Shown piece by piece: positions 43,064-51,728 of a stretch of 64,000 bases of DNA. The position numbers and the translations under genes were made by a program. Each line of letters starts with the position of its first letter. Positions within the stretch are counted from its first letter, which is position 1. Source of the DNA: Pontimicrobium aquaticum (GTDB lineage Bacteria; Bacteroidota; Bacteroidia; Flavobacteriales; Flavobacteriaceae); contig NZ_SUPL01000004.1 of NCBI RefSeq assembly GCF_005047595.1, positions 248,001 through 312,000 on the forward strand. The letters are read 5' to 3'. The notes beneath the pieces were generated by a model, which saw only the letters and a program-made list of their open reading frames with translations, made no database searches and was not told the DNA's origin.

Positions 43064-43609
43064 ATGATTAAAGAAAACCTGAATTCAATATTAATTGGAA
43101 TTATATCAAGTATATTAGCTTCTATCTTGATATATTTCATAGTTCCGCTTTTAAGAAAATTAGGAAAGAAAATCGTCCTTAAAATTAGTGAGCGAAATAA
43201 AAAATTTAGAGAAAAAATAATTTCACGAATGGCAAGGAAACAATCCACACATTTAAAAGATATTTATCTCTTGACCCTTATGAATGTGATTATTGTTGTT
43301 GCTATCATAATGATTATTGGTGAAAATCTAGATTTTTCTACTAATTATTTCAGCGAAACAACTGAAATAGTTTTCTTATTTTCAATTATGTTTATCCTTT
43401 ATGTTGGATTTTTATTCAGAATGTTTACGACTGAATTAATAGTTGACCGAATAAGAAAATTTGAATTTGAAATAACTATGCTTGACGTTCATTTGAATAA
43501 AAAAGAAATCAAACTATTCAAATCAGAATGGGTTAAAATGAAAACCGAAAATGACTATTCTAAATTAAATAATAAAATATACAAGTTGTTAGCAAAATAT
43601 GAATGTTAG
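43064..43609 (+). CDS. small membrane protein of unknown function
   Basis: A 181-residue protein with three predicted membrane helices (about 10-27, 69-88 and 102-123), a basic stretch between the first two (RKLGKKIVLKISERNKKFRE) and a charged cytoplasmic tail (about 125-181). No family recognised. The sequence is very Lys/Ile-rich and AT-rich compared with recG and the TlpA-like gene around it, which suggests acquired DNA. It has no neighbour on its strand except the short frame upstream. Its ATG is preceded by an A-rich stretch, as usual here. Confidence 0.65.
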   Translation: MIKENLNSILIGIISSILASILIYFIVPLLRKLGKKIVLKISERNKKFREKIISRMARKQSTHLKDIYLLTLMNVIIVVAIIMIIGENLDFSTNYFSETTEIVFLFSIMFILYVGFLFRMFTTELIVDRIRKFEFEITMLDVHLNKKEIKLFKSEWVKMKTENDYSKLNNKIYKLLAKYEC

Positions 43610-43703
43610 AAACGTTATCAAACAACATGTATAGCTTATTGTAATTCATTATCTTTCTGTTACAGCAGAAAACCATGCACAAATCCGATAATCTGAACAA
43701 AAA

Positions 43704-44912
43704 TCACTCACCCAACAAACTCTCCATAAACACATTAAATTCTTTTTGGAATTCTACATATTTCTCACCAGTAGCAGGTCCATTAAAGCCTGTATGTATT
43801 TTACGCACCTTTCCTGTTCTGTCTAAATAAATGGTGGTTGGGTACGACATGACCTTATTTAGCATGGGTAGTTTTTCACTCGCCTTACCTTTATCGTTCG
43901 TACCAATTTGTGCAATGAGTATTTCATAGTTTAAGCCAACACGTTCTTTCATTCTGGTTAAGCCGTTAATAGCTTTCTCTTTGGTTTTTGCATTTTCAAA
44001 AGCCAAAGCCACAATCTCTAAGCCTTTATCTTTATTAGCTTCATAGAATTTTGAATAAAACTTAGTTTCATCTAAACAATTAGGACAATAAGAACCCATA
44101 AGCTGTACCAATACTACTTTGTTTTTAAAACGTTCGTCACTTAGCGATACCTTGTTTCCTTCTAAATCTGGAAAGGAAAAATTAAAAGTATCGTAACCTT
44201 CCTTTAAAAAGGTGAGTGTATAGGCATCCATCATTTCAAAATCTGCATTTCGCTTCCCTACAAAGGTTTCTAAAGAATGGTTTCCTGAGTAAAACTTACC
44301 AACCATACTAGAATCAGTTATATGTGCTTTAAATAAAAAAGCATGAGCGCCATCAAAGGTTGAAATCTTCAACGTATCGACCGTTACAACACCTTCTAAA
44401 AAACGATAGTCACCTGTTGGTGTTCTAATATTTCCTGTAACCTTGTTGCCATTTTGTTCTAAAACCGCTTTTGCAAGATATATGTTTCCGTAGTCGTTAA
44501 ATTCCATTTCCCAAACACCAGACACATCGGCATCTTTATTACTTGGCTTATCATCAAATCGATGGTTAACACCATATTCCGAGTAAAACTCTACATACCT
44601 ATCTCTGTCGGCATCAATCCACTGTCCTTTAATATTCTTACCATCAAATTTGCCGTTAATTACGGTTCTAAAAAATGGTAATTTTATAAACACAGAATCA
44701 TTTCTATAAGTAATTTCATCAACCTCAACAACCTCATCAGCATTGTATATCTTTAAAGTAGTACTAGACGTCACTTCAAACATAAATGGCATGTCTTGGT
44801 TTTCTTGACCAATTATGTTTCCTCTGTAAGTACCTATTTCTAATGTTTTCTGTTCTTTTTCTTGACAAGACAAGACTAACAATAACACCAATACCAATAA
44901 ACTTTGTCGCAT
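43704..44912 (-). CDS. TlpA-family disulfide-reductase-like lipoprotein
   Basis: A 402-residue protein with lipoprotein signal MRQSLLVLVLLLVLSCQEKE; the acidic residues after the Cys suit surface export. The middle (about 20-240) is beta-rich with no named domain. The C-terminal thioredoxin fold (about 255-400) has the active-site motif MGSYCPNC near 275 and the YPTTIYLDRTGKVRKIHTGF block near 355. It should act on thiols outside the cytoplasm. It is a single gene facing away from pheT. Confidence 0.88.
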   Translation of the reverse strand: MRQSLLVLVLLLVLSCQEKEQKTLEIGTYRGNIIGQENQDMPFMFEVTSSTTLKIYNADEVVEVDEITYRNDSVFIKLPFFRTVINGKFDGKNIKGQWIDADRDRYVEFYSEYGVNHRFDDKPSNKDADVSGVWEMEFNDYGNIYLAKAVLEQNGNKVTGNIRTPTGDYRFLEGVVTVDTLKISTFDGAHAFLFKAHITDSSMVGKFYSGNHSLETFVGKRNADFEMMDAYTLTFLKEGYDTFNFSFPDLEGNKVSLSDERFKNKVVLVQLMGSYCPNCLDETKFYSKFYEANKDKGLEIVALAFENAKTKEKAINGLTRMKERVGLNYEILIAQIGTNDKGKASEKLPMLNKVMSYPTTIYLDRTGKVRKIHTGFNGPATGEKYVEFQKEFNVFMESLLGE

Positions 44913-45001
44913 ACCTGAATAATTTGTTAAAAGTTCGAAATAACAACAAATTATGCATATAAAAAAATAAGCTTACACTATAGTTAAAAGTGAAGTATTA
45001 G

Positions 45002-45009
45002 TATATTTG
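45002..45009 (+). promoter_or_regulatory. pheT promoter, -7 element TATATTTG
   Basis: A full match to TAnnTTTG, 22 bases before ATG 45032. The -33 position carries TTA rather than TTG. Confidence 0.6.
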
Positions 45010-45031
45010 TCGCTTGTAAAGACACGAACAA

Positions 45032-47461
45032 ATGAAGATTTCATACAATTGGTTAAAGCAATTCATTAACTTAGATTGGAATGCCGAAAAAACTGGCGAA
45101 CTGTTAACAGATTTAGGACTGGAAATAGAAGGTATAGATACCTATCAATCGGTTAAAGGTGGTTTAGAAGGCGTTGTTATTGGCGAAGTATTAACTTGCG
45201 AACAACACTCAAATGCAGATAGATTAAAAGTAACAACCGTTAATATTGGCACTGATACTCCTTTACACATTGTATGTGGTGCACCTAATGTTGCCGCTGG
45301 ACAAAAAGTACCTGTAGCCACCATTGGCACGACATTATACACACCTGAAGGTGAAGCTTGGACCATTAAAAAAGGGAAGATTCGTGGTGAAGTTAGCGAA
45401 GGTATGATCTGTGCCGAAGACGAACTAGGATTAGGTACATCACACGATGGCATTATGATTCTTGATAACGATATTGCTGTTGGCACGCTAGCGGCTGATA
45501 TTTTTGACATTGAAAACGATCAGGTTTTTGAAATTGGTTTAACACCAAACAGAGCTGATGCTATGAGCCATTTTGGTGTCGCTCGCGATTTAAAGGCTGG
45601 ATTGATTCAGCAAGATGTTAACTTAGAATTAATTACACCTTCGGTAAGTGCCTTTCATGTTGATAATCGTTCTCTTAAGATTGATGTTGATGTTCAGGAT
45701 AAACAAAGAGCACCAAGGTATTGTGGTGTAACCATTTCTGGGCTAAAAGTTTCAGCATCTCCAGCTTGGTTACAACATCGCTTAAAAGCCATTGGCTTAT
45801 CACCAATAAACAATGTGGTAGATGCTACCAATTATGTATTACACGAATTAGGACAACCTTTACACGCCTTTGATGCCGATAAAATTGCAGGAAAAAAGAT
45901 TATTGTAAAAACACTTCCAGCAGGCACTAAATTTGTAACGCTTGACGACGTTGAACGCGAACTACACGAGGAAGATTTAATGATTTGTGATGGTAAAGAA
46001 AAGCCAATATGTATTGCTGGTGTATTTGGTGGTATGCATTCTGGAGTGACTGAAGAAACCACAAGCATCTTTTTAGAAAGTGCTTATTTTGATCCTGTAT
46101 CTATTAGAAAATCGGCTAAACGTCATGCCTTAAATACTGATGCATCTTTTAGATTTGAAAGAGGCATCGACCCAAATATTACGGAGTATGCTTTAAAACG
46201 TGCTGTATTATTAATTACTGAAATTGCTGGAGGAGAAATTACTAGTGATGTGATTGATGAATATCCTGTAAAAATTGAAGATTTTCAGGTGCGTTTAAGC
46301 TTTGAAAATGCTAAGAATTTAATTGGTGAAGACATTCCAAGAGAAATCATCAAGCGTATTTTAATGTCGTTAGATATTAAAATTAATAATGTTACCGAAA
46401 CTGGTTTAGGCTTAACTGTTCCTGCTTATAGAAACGACGTGCAACGTGAAGCTGATATAATTGAAGAAATTTTACGTGTATATGGTTATAATAATGTTGG
46501 TACTACCGAAAAACTAAACGCCTCTATCTCAAATTCTTCAAGATATGAAGATCATAAAGTGCAAGATGTTATTGGCAACCAATTAGTATCACAAGGGTTT
46601 TACGAAATCATGGCTAATTCTTTAACCACTCCAGACTATACAAAGCTAAGTGAGCAGTTAAAAGAGGAGCACAATGTAGTAATGCTAAATCCTTTAAGTA
46701 ATGATTTATCTGTACTAAGGCAGTCGTTATTGTTTTCTGGGTTAGAAGCCATTGCTCATAATATTAACCGACGCCAAACTAGCTTAAAACTATTTGAATT
46801 TGGTAAAACGTATCACAATTATAATGAAGCTCGTGAGGAGCATAAACATTTATCGTTGTTGTTAACTGGAAACAAAAACACCGAACGTTGGAACACAGAG
46901 AACAAAGCAAGCGACTTCTTCTACTTAAAAGGAAGTGTAGATGCTATTTTAAGCAGATTAGCAATTTCTAGAGCCAGAACTTCACCAATAAAAAATGATG
47001 TGTTTAGTGAAGGTTTAAGTATTGGACTTGGCAAAACCAAATTAGTGGACTTTGGAATTGTAAAGAAATCTATTTTAAAGGCGTTTGGAATTTCACAAGA
47101 CGTTTTATTTGCAGATTTTAATTGGGACAACATCCTTGAAGTAGCAAGGCGTAACAAAATTACCTTTACTGATATTCCTAAATATCCTGAGGTACGTCGT
47201 GATTTTGCCTTATTATTAGATCAATCTGTGCAGTTTGAAGATATTCATAAAATTGCAAAACAAACTGAAAAGCAATTACTTAAAAATGTAAATTTGTTTG
47301 ACGTTTACGAAGGTAAGAACTTGCCAAAAGGTAAAAAGAGTTATGCGGTGAGTTTTACGTTGCAAGACACACACAAAACACTTACTGACAAGCAGATTGA
47401 CAAAATAATGAGCAAACTACAAGCAAATTTCGAGAGGCAGCTTGGTGCAGAATTGAGATAA
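45032..47461 (+). CDS. pheT: phenylalanyl-tRNA synthetase beta chain
   Basis: An 809-residue subunit of the (alpha-beta)2 enzyme that charges tRNA-Phe. MKISYNWLKQFINLDW is the typical start; a tRNA-binding OB domain (about 40-155; VIGEVLTCEQHSNADRLKVT), the B3/B4 editing domain (about 215-400; NNVVDATNYVLHELGQPLHAFD), the B5 domain (about 405-475), the catalytic-like core and the C-terminal anticodon-binding FDX-ACB domain (about 715-808; FPKY-like DIPKYPEVRRDFALLLD). pheS is not adjacent. A PAP2 gene starts one base after the stop. Confidence 0.97.
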   Translation: MKISYNWLKQFINLDWNAEKTGELLTDLGLEIEGIDTYQSVKGGLEGVVIGEVLTCEQHSNADRLKVTTVNIGTDTPLHIVCGAPNVAAGQKVPVATIGTTLYTPEGEAWTIKKGKIRGEVSEGMICAEDELGLGTSHDGIMILDNDIAVGTLAADIFDIENDQVFEIGLTPNRADAMSHFGVARDLKAGLIQQDVNLELITPSVSAFHVDNRSLKIDVDVQDKQRAPRYCGVTISGLKVSASPAWLQHRLKAIGLSPINNVVDATNYVLHELGQPLHAFDADKIAGKKIIVKTLPAGTKFVTLDDVERELHEEDLMICDGKEKPICIAGVFGGMHSGVTEETTSIFLESAYFDPVSIRKSAKRHALNTDASFRFERGIDPNITEYALKRAVLLITEIAGGEITSDVIDEYPVKIEDFQVRLSFENAKNLIGEDIPREIIKRILMSLDIKINNVTETGLGLTVPAYRNDVQREADIIEEILRVYGYNNVGTTEKLNASISNSSRYEDHKVQDVIGNQLVSQGFYEIMANSLTTPDYTKLSEQLKEEHNVVMLNPLSNDLSVLRQSLLFSGLEAIAHNINRRQTSLKLFEFGKTYHNYNEAREEHKHLSLLLTGNKNTERWNTENKASDFFYLKGSVDAILSRLAISRARTSPIKNDVFSEGLSIGLGKTKLVDFGIVKKSILKAFGISQDVLFADFNWDNILEVARRNKITFTDIPKYPEVRRDFALLLDQSVQFEDIHKIAKQTEKQLLKNVNLFDVYEGKNLPKGKKSYAVSFTLQDTHKTLTDKQIDKIMSKLQANFERQLGAELR

Positions 47462-47462
47462 C

Positions 47463-48317
47463 ATGAAAAGGCATTTTTTAATATTGTATGTATTATTTTT
47501 AGGCTACTGCTCAATAAGTGTAGCTCAAGATGAAACGGCAATATCTAATGCTAATGATAGTTTAAACACCTGGCAAACTTTTAAATACGATACTAATGCT
47601 TCTTGGCGCAGTATAAAACATGCCGTTACCAGACCGTTACACTGGAAAGGTAAAGACTATGCAACATTTGGTGGAATGGTATTAGGCACTGTGATAATTT
47701 CTGCTGCTGACAGAGAAACCAGTGATTTTTTTAGAAGACAGGATGATAGTTTTCCACAACCTATTCAAGAATTTGGATTTTATTTTGCTGCACCTCAAAA
47801 TTACTTAATGGCAAATGCTGGTTTGTACGGTTTTGGCTTACTAACAAAAAACGAACAAATAAGAAAAACAAGTGTTTTAATTATTTCGTCTTCAATAACT
47901 GCTGGCTATTTACAAATTTTAGCAAGAACTGCCTTTGGTCGTGCTCGCCCTTTTTCAGGAAAAGATCCTTATACTTTTAAGCCTTTTAATGGAAATGAAG
48001 ATTACCTGTCTTTTCCTTCAGGACATACTGTGCTTGGAGTTACCATGGCACATTCTATTGCTAAACAATTTGATAATACTTGGACAAAAATTGGAATTTA
48101 TTCTATTGGAAGTATTCCTGCTTTATCGCGTTTAATAGATGGTGCACATTGGCTAAGTGATATTGTTTTTGGAGCAGCTTTATCAATAGTTGTAGTAGAT
48201 AGTATAGATAAATTTTTATTTAATTCCAATACTTATAATTACCCTAAAAAGAAAAAACTTATGTCTTGGAACTTTAGATTTAGTGGCAATCAAGTAGGCC
48301 TAGTAGGTACTTTTTAG
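47463..48317 (+). CDS. PAP2 superfamily lipid phosphatase
   Basis: A 284-residue protein with a signal peptide-like start (about 1-22). All three acid-phosphatase motifs are present: ARTAFGRARPF near 157-167, FPSGHTV near 187-193 and SRLIDGAHWLSDIVFG near 217-232. Several hydrophobic helices fit an integral membrane enzyme, most likely dephosphorylating undecaprenyl pyrophosphate or lipid A/phosphatidate. It starts one base after pheT. Confidence 0.88.
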   Translation: MKRHFLILYVLFLGYCSISVAQDETAISNANDSLNTWQTFKYDTNASWRSIKHAVTRPLHWKGKDYATFGGMVLGTVIISAADRETSDFFRRQDDSFPQPIQEFGFYFAAPQNYLMANAGLYGFGLLTKNEQIRKTSVLIISSSITAGYLQILARTAFGRARPFSGKDPYTFKPFNGNEDYLSFPSGHTVLGVTMAHSIAKQFDNTWTKIGIYSIGSIPALSRLIDGAHWLSDIVFGAALSIVVVDSIDKFLFNSNTYNYPKKKKLMSWNFRFSGNQVGLVGTF

Positions 48318-48402
48318 AAAAAGGCACCTTGTTTGTTCATAAACAAAAAGAACAGAATAGAACAGAACAAAGCACCTTAATCAATTATAAACCTAATAAA
48401 CT

Positions 48403-48570
48403 AAACACTTTCAACTATTGGAAAATCAATGGGCACTTTGGCAACACTCCCATTTTACTCTTGATATTACCAAATATTACTTTCGATTTGGCATTAACTT
48501 GGTCTCGTCTCTTATTGGAACTTGTATTTCTTTCATAGCAATATTAATTATGAGTTTTACTAAGTTTTGA
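48403..48570 (+). pseudogene. possible coding remnant without a start
   Basis: An open stretch of 55 codons preceded by a stop and lacking an early start codon. It encodes QHSHFTLDITKYYFRFGI and then a hydrophobic segment (LVSSLIGTCISFIAILIM). The composition looks protein-like, but no family is recognised, and it overlaps the 3' end of the YHS gene by 27 bases. A frame of this length can arise by chance in AT-rich DNA. Nothing else stands out in 48318-48543. Confidence 0.25.
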
Positions 48571-49017
48571 CCAGTTTTTATTTGCTACAGACACTAATTT
48601 ATTATGGTTGTTTTCTGCCAACCAAAGTTGTTGGGCATCCAATTCTAAATTATATAAATACAAAAAGTACTTGCCATCTTTTACAATAAACTTGTTTGGG
48701 TCTGGTCTAAACTTTGCTCCTGCATACACACCAAAAGCACAGAATCCACCATATTGAGGTATATAACGCTCAGGATTTTTTTCAAAAGCTGCTTTTTGTT
48801 CAGCAGATGTAAAGTAATATGTTATTTTTTTATGTTCAGATTTGTATTGCTTTAATCCCTTTTGAGCGATACCTAAATCTAAATAAGACACAGGACTATA
48901 GCCTTGTAATGCTATATTACTATTATCTATATTATTAGCTTTATTATCTTGTGAAAAGCCTGTTGTTGTTGCTAAAAACGCTAATGCAAGCGCAATTATT
49001 TTTATTGAATTTTTCAT
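48544..49017 (-). CDS. YHS domain-containing secreted protein
   Basis: A 157-residue protein with a signal peptide (about 1-22) and a YHS-type domain: YSPVSYLDLGIAQKG near 39-53, then KITYYFTSAEQKAAFEKNPERYIPQYGGFCAFGV near 64-97 (in pieces). YHS domains are small and are often thought to bind metal; the first Cys of classical members is missing here, one Cys remains in GGFCAFG. It is the last gene of a minus-strand group with the SPW-like and NTF2-like genes. Confidence 0.85.
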   Translation of the reverse strand: MKNSIKIIALALAFLATTTGFSQDNKANNIDNSNIALQGYSPVSYLDLGIAQKGLKQYKSEHKKITYYFTSAEQKAAFEKNPERYIPQYGGFCAFGVYAGAKFRPDPNKFIVKDGKYFLYLYNLELDAQQLWLAENNHNKLVSVANKNWSKLSKTHN

Positions 49018-49037
49018 TTTAATTTAATTTTAATTTA

Positions 49038-49391
49038 TTAATAATCGTTTTCGCTTAATGATACTACTGTAAATACTACAGCTGCATTAAACAAGTAGTA
49101 ATTTGCTTCCATTCCTGTAAAACCCAGTGCAAACGGAAGTATCATAAATGCTATAGCTACTACTAAATCTATAGCAAGATGCCCTTGAAAAGGTATTCGT
49201 CTAAATGCTCCTAATTTGTAATTGGTTAAAAGACTAACTGCTAAAACCGCTATTCCTGTAACTACAGAAATCCAATGAGATGCAGTATTTACGCTTCCCA
49301 ACCCTAATACAAAAGGTGCTAAAATAAGTCCAACTCCAGCAGAATAATCTGCAACTCCATGAAGTGTTGGGGAAATAAATCGGAATTTCAT
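49038..49391 (-). CDS. SPW-repeat-like small membrane protein
   Basis: From ATG 49391 the protein has 117 residues and four membrane helices. The repeated motif is visible as ISPTLHGVADYSAGVGLILAP near 5-25 and a second, weaker half (HLAIDLVVAIAFMILPFALG). This is the SPW or DoxX-like small membrane plan. A longer frame to 49484 overlaps the upstream gene and is rejected; ATG 49391 lies one base after that gene's stop codon, a strong sign of coupling. Function unknown. Confidence 0.7.
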   Translation of the reverse strand: MKFRFISPTLHGVADYSAGVGLILAPFVLGLGSVNTASHWISVVTGIAVLAVSLLTNYKLGAFRRIPFQGHLAIDLVVAIAFMILPFALGFTGMEANYYLFNAAVVFTVVSLSENDY

Positions 49392-49392
49392 G

Positions 49393-49746
49393 TTAGTTGG
49401 CATTAAAATATTCTTCTTGAATAACTTTTCCTTCATAGTTCCAAATTCGACGAATAACTTCGTGCCAATAAATATGGCTACCATCTTTCATGTTGAAGTC
49501 GAAAGTAAATTCTGAAGCTGATATATTACCATCTACAATAGTGTGATGATGTGTAATGCCATTTACTTGAGCTATTGCTCCTGCAAAGCCTTCCATTTTT
49601 TCTACCATCTGGTTTTTATTTGAAGTTTTAACGCCTCCAAAATCTGACGTGGTAGCATCGTTAGCAAAAAATTGTTTCACAGCATCTACTATTGCACCTT
49701 GTGCAACCACACTGTCCATTTCTGTAACTAATTCTTTAATATTCAT
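49393..49746 (-). CDS. SnoaL/NTF2-like protein
   Basis: A 117-residue protein with the cone-shaped NTF2 fold pattern: an N-terminal helix (LVTEMDSVVAQGAIVDAVKQF), FANDATTSDFGGVKTSNKNQ, HHHTIVDGNISASEFTFDF and the final strand with HEVIRRIWNYEGKVIQEEYF. Such proteins bind small ligands or catalyse isomerisations; the ligand is unknown. It precedes the SPW-like gene by one base and follows the AraC gene after 90 bases. Confidence 0.8.
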   Translation of the reverse strand: MNIKELVTEMDSVVAQGAIVDAVKQFFANDATTSDFGGVKTSNKNQMVEKMEGFAGAIAQVNGITHHHTIVDGNISASEFTFDFNMKDGSHIYWHEVIRRIWNYEGKVIQEEYFNAN

Positions 49747-49836
49747 TCTTTTATTTTTAATGATTAAACAATATATGTTTGTAATTACATTGCAAATATG
49801 AGAATGGAATACAGGTTAAGACCTATAAAAAAAACG

Positions 49837-50889
49837 CTAAAAGTTGTACTTTTTATTTTGAAATTGAGATGGTGTTTCTCCGGAATATTTTTTAAAAAAC
49901 GTAGAAAAATGGTTAGGTTCTTCAAAACCCAACTGATATGCAGTATTGGTAATACTAACTCCTTCCGACAATAATCGTTTTGCAGTGTTAGTAAGCTCTA
50001 ACCTTATTAATTGCCCTAATGATATATTAGTCTTATCTTTTACTTTTTTAGATAATGCTTTTATGGAAAGGTTCATCTTGTTGGCATAAAACCCGAGAGA
50101 TTGTTCTTGAGCATGATAGTTATGGATTAGTTCAAAAATATTTTGAGCAAAAGAATCTCTCTGTTGAAAATCGAAATCAGACCTAAACTGTTTTGGTGTT
50201 TTTCCTGTATGAGCTTTAAAAACACGGTTAAAGTATGCAGCATCCTTATAACCCAATTCATATGATATTTCTTGCACACTCTTATCAGTAAACGCTATTT
50301 CTTTTTTGCTTTCTAATAACCGCTTATTTCCTAGAAGGTTTTTTAAAGAAATTCCAACTTTATCTTTGATAAGTGCCTGCGCTTGATACCCATTATCGCT
50401 TACTATTTCAGCCAATTCATTATTAGTAAGATGATTTTTATACTCTTCATCAATGACATCTTTAACATCAAAAATTAAGTGGTATTCTTCTTTATTTGCA
50501 TGAAATGGATTTTGCCAAAACCATTGCTTGGAGGATATATCAACAATATCTGCAGTTTTACTGGAAAAAACTGTGTTTTGAAGATATTTCTGGCAGTCTT
50601 CACATTCATTGAAATTTATATAACCCAAAGAAATTAAGTGCTTAAAAAGCACTCTTACATCTTTGTTTTTAAAAATTGCCTCTTCATTAAAAACTATCTG
50701 CCTAACCTCAAAATCATCAGATAAAAACTTTATATACTGTCCCTTTTCTAAATAAATGATTTTGTCTTGCCAATTCAAATACGCTTTAAAATCTACTTCT
50801 ATACTTCCATGACCCGAAAGTATTTGAAAAAGTGAGTATTGGTTTATAAAGTAAACCTTATTAATTTCTGGAGAAAATTTACTAACCAT
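49837..50889 (-). CDS. AraC-family regulator with two tandem DNA-binding domains
   Basis: A 350-residue protein. The N-terminal part (about 1-90) looks like a cupin-type sensing domain. Two AraC-type HTH units follow. The first (about 155-240) contains LLESKKEIAFTDKSVQEISY, ELGYKDAAYFNRVFKAHTG and KTPKQFR; the second (about 247-346) contains LEL...AKRLLSEGVSITNTAYQL, GFEEPNHFSTFFKKYSG and ETPSQFQ. AraC proteins normally have a single unit of two HTH motifs, so this is a duplicated domain. It probably controls the YHS/SPW/NTF2-like genes just downstream, an inference from order and strand only. Confidence 0.88.
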   Translation of the reverse strand: MVSKFSPEINKVYFINQYSLFQILSGHGSIEVDFKAYLNWQDKIIYLEKGQYIKFLSDDFEVRQIVFNEEAIFKNKDVRVLFKHLISLGYINFNECEDCQKYLQNTVFSSKTADIVDISSKQWFWQNPFHANKEEYHLIFDVKDVIDEEYKNHLTNNELAEIVSDNGYQAQALIKDKVGISLKNLLGNKRLLESKKEIAFTDKSVQEISYELGYKDAAYFNRVFKAHTGKTPKQFRSDFDFQQRDSFAQNIFELIHNYHAQEQSLGFYANKMNLSIKALSKKVKDKTNISLGQLIRLELTNTAKRLLSEGVSITNTAYQLGFEEPNHFSTFFKKYSGETPSQFQNKKYNF

Positions 50890-50982
50890 TATTAAGATTG
50901 TTAGATTATTAGTGTCACTTAATTAAAAAACCTAACAATGAGTAATTAATGTTTATCAACAATAGTTTATCTTAAAATGCTA

Positions 50983-51714
50983 TTAACAATATAGAGCACT
51001 AAATAGTGTGGCTAATCCTATCATCAGGATTAAATACAAAGACATTCTTTTAAAAGTGTCTTGTGATATTCTTCTTAGTAAGAGTTTACCCAAATAAGTA
51101 CCTATAATACTTATCACTATTAAAAAAGGAATATAAATTAGAATTTCTTTGGTGATAAACCCATTAAAGAAATACACAATAGTTCTACTAAAATCTACAA
51201 AGAAATCAATTATAGCAGAGGTTGCTATAAAAACGTTTTTTTCAAGGTTAAAAGCAGCCATGGTTAAACCTCTAATAGCGCCTCCTGTTCCTAAAACACC
51301 AGCAAACAACCCAGAAAATGCTCCTCCTAAAAATGCTTCTCTCTTATTTGCTTTAATAATTAGGTTCTTTTTAATGAGAAACAGTAAGCTTAGACCAATT
51401 AAGAAAATTCCAAGAATTATTTCTAGTAAATACTCATTTAAATGTTTGGCAATAATTCCTCCTATAATCACAAAAATTACTGCTGGAATTCCTAAATAAG
51501 CTATTAATCTTTTATCAATGCCTTTTTTGAACATGGCAATCTTACTTAAATTACTTGCCACATGAAACAATGCAGTAATACCCAAAACCGTTTGAAAATC
51601 GAAATAAAAATTGGCAACAGGCACAAAAAACACAGACGACCCAAAACCACCAACAGTACCAATAATTTCAGCAAATAAAGCTAATAGTAAAAAAAGGTAT
51701 TCTAGGTTTTTCAA
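50983..51714 (-). CDS. TauE/SafE family anion exporter
   Basis: A 243-residue membrane protein with about eight hydrophobic helices and the characteristic start LFAEIIGTVGGFGSSVFFVP and repeat-related GAFSGLFAGVLGTGGAIRGLTM near 133-154. The family exports sulfite, sulfoacetate or related organic anions; the substrate is unknown. It lies downstream of the P1 peptidase on the same strand (14 bases), so the two may be cotranscribed. Confidence 0.9.
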   Translation of the reverse strand: MKNLEYLFLLLALFAEIIGTVGGFGSSVFFVPVANFYFDFQTVLGITALFHVASNLSKIAMFKKGIDKRLIAYLGIPAVIFVIIGGIIAKHLNEYLLEIILGIFLIGLSLLFLIKKNLIIKANKREAFLGGAFSGLFAGVLGTGGAIRGLTMAAFNLEKNVFIATSAIIDFFVDFSRTIVYFFNGFITKEILIYIPFLIVISIIGTYLGKLLLRRISQDTFKRMSLYLILMIGLATLFSALYC

Positions 51715-51728
51715 TTGATACTATTAAG

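Noticed and set aside
48329-48538. 69-codon plus-strand open frame after the PAP2 gene
   Set aside because: Its first part (MFVHKQKEQNRTEQST) is low-complexity and Asn/Gln/Thr-rich, with no family resemblance. Another frame over the same bases looks more protein-like.
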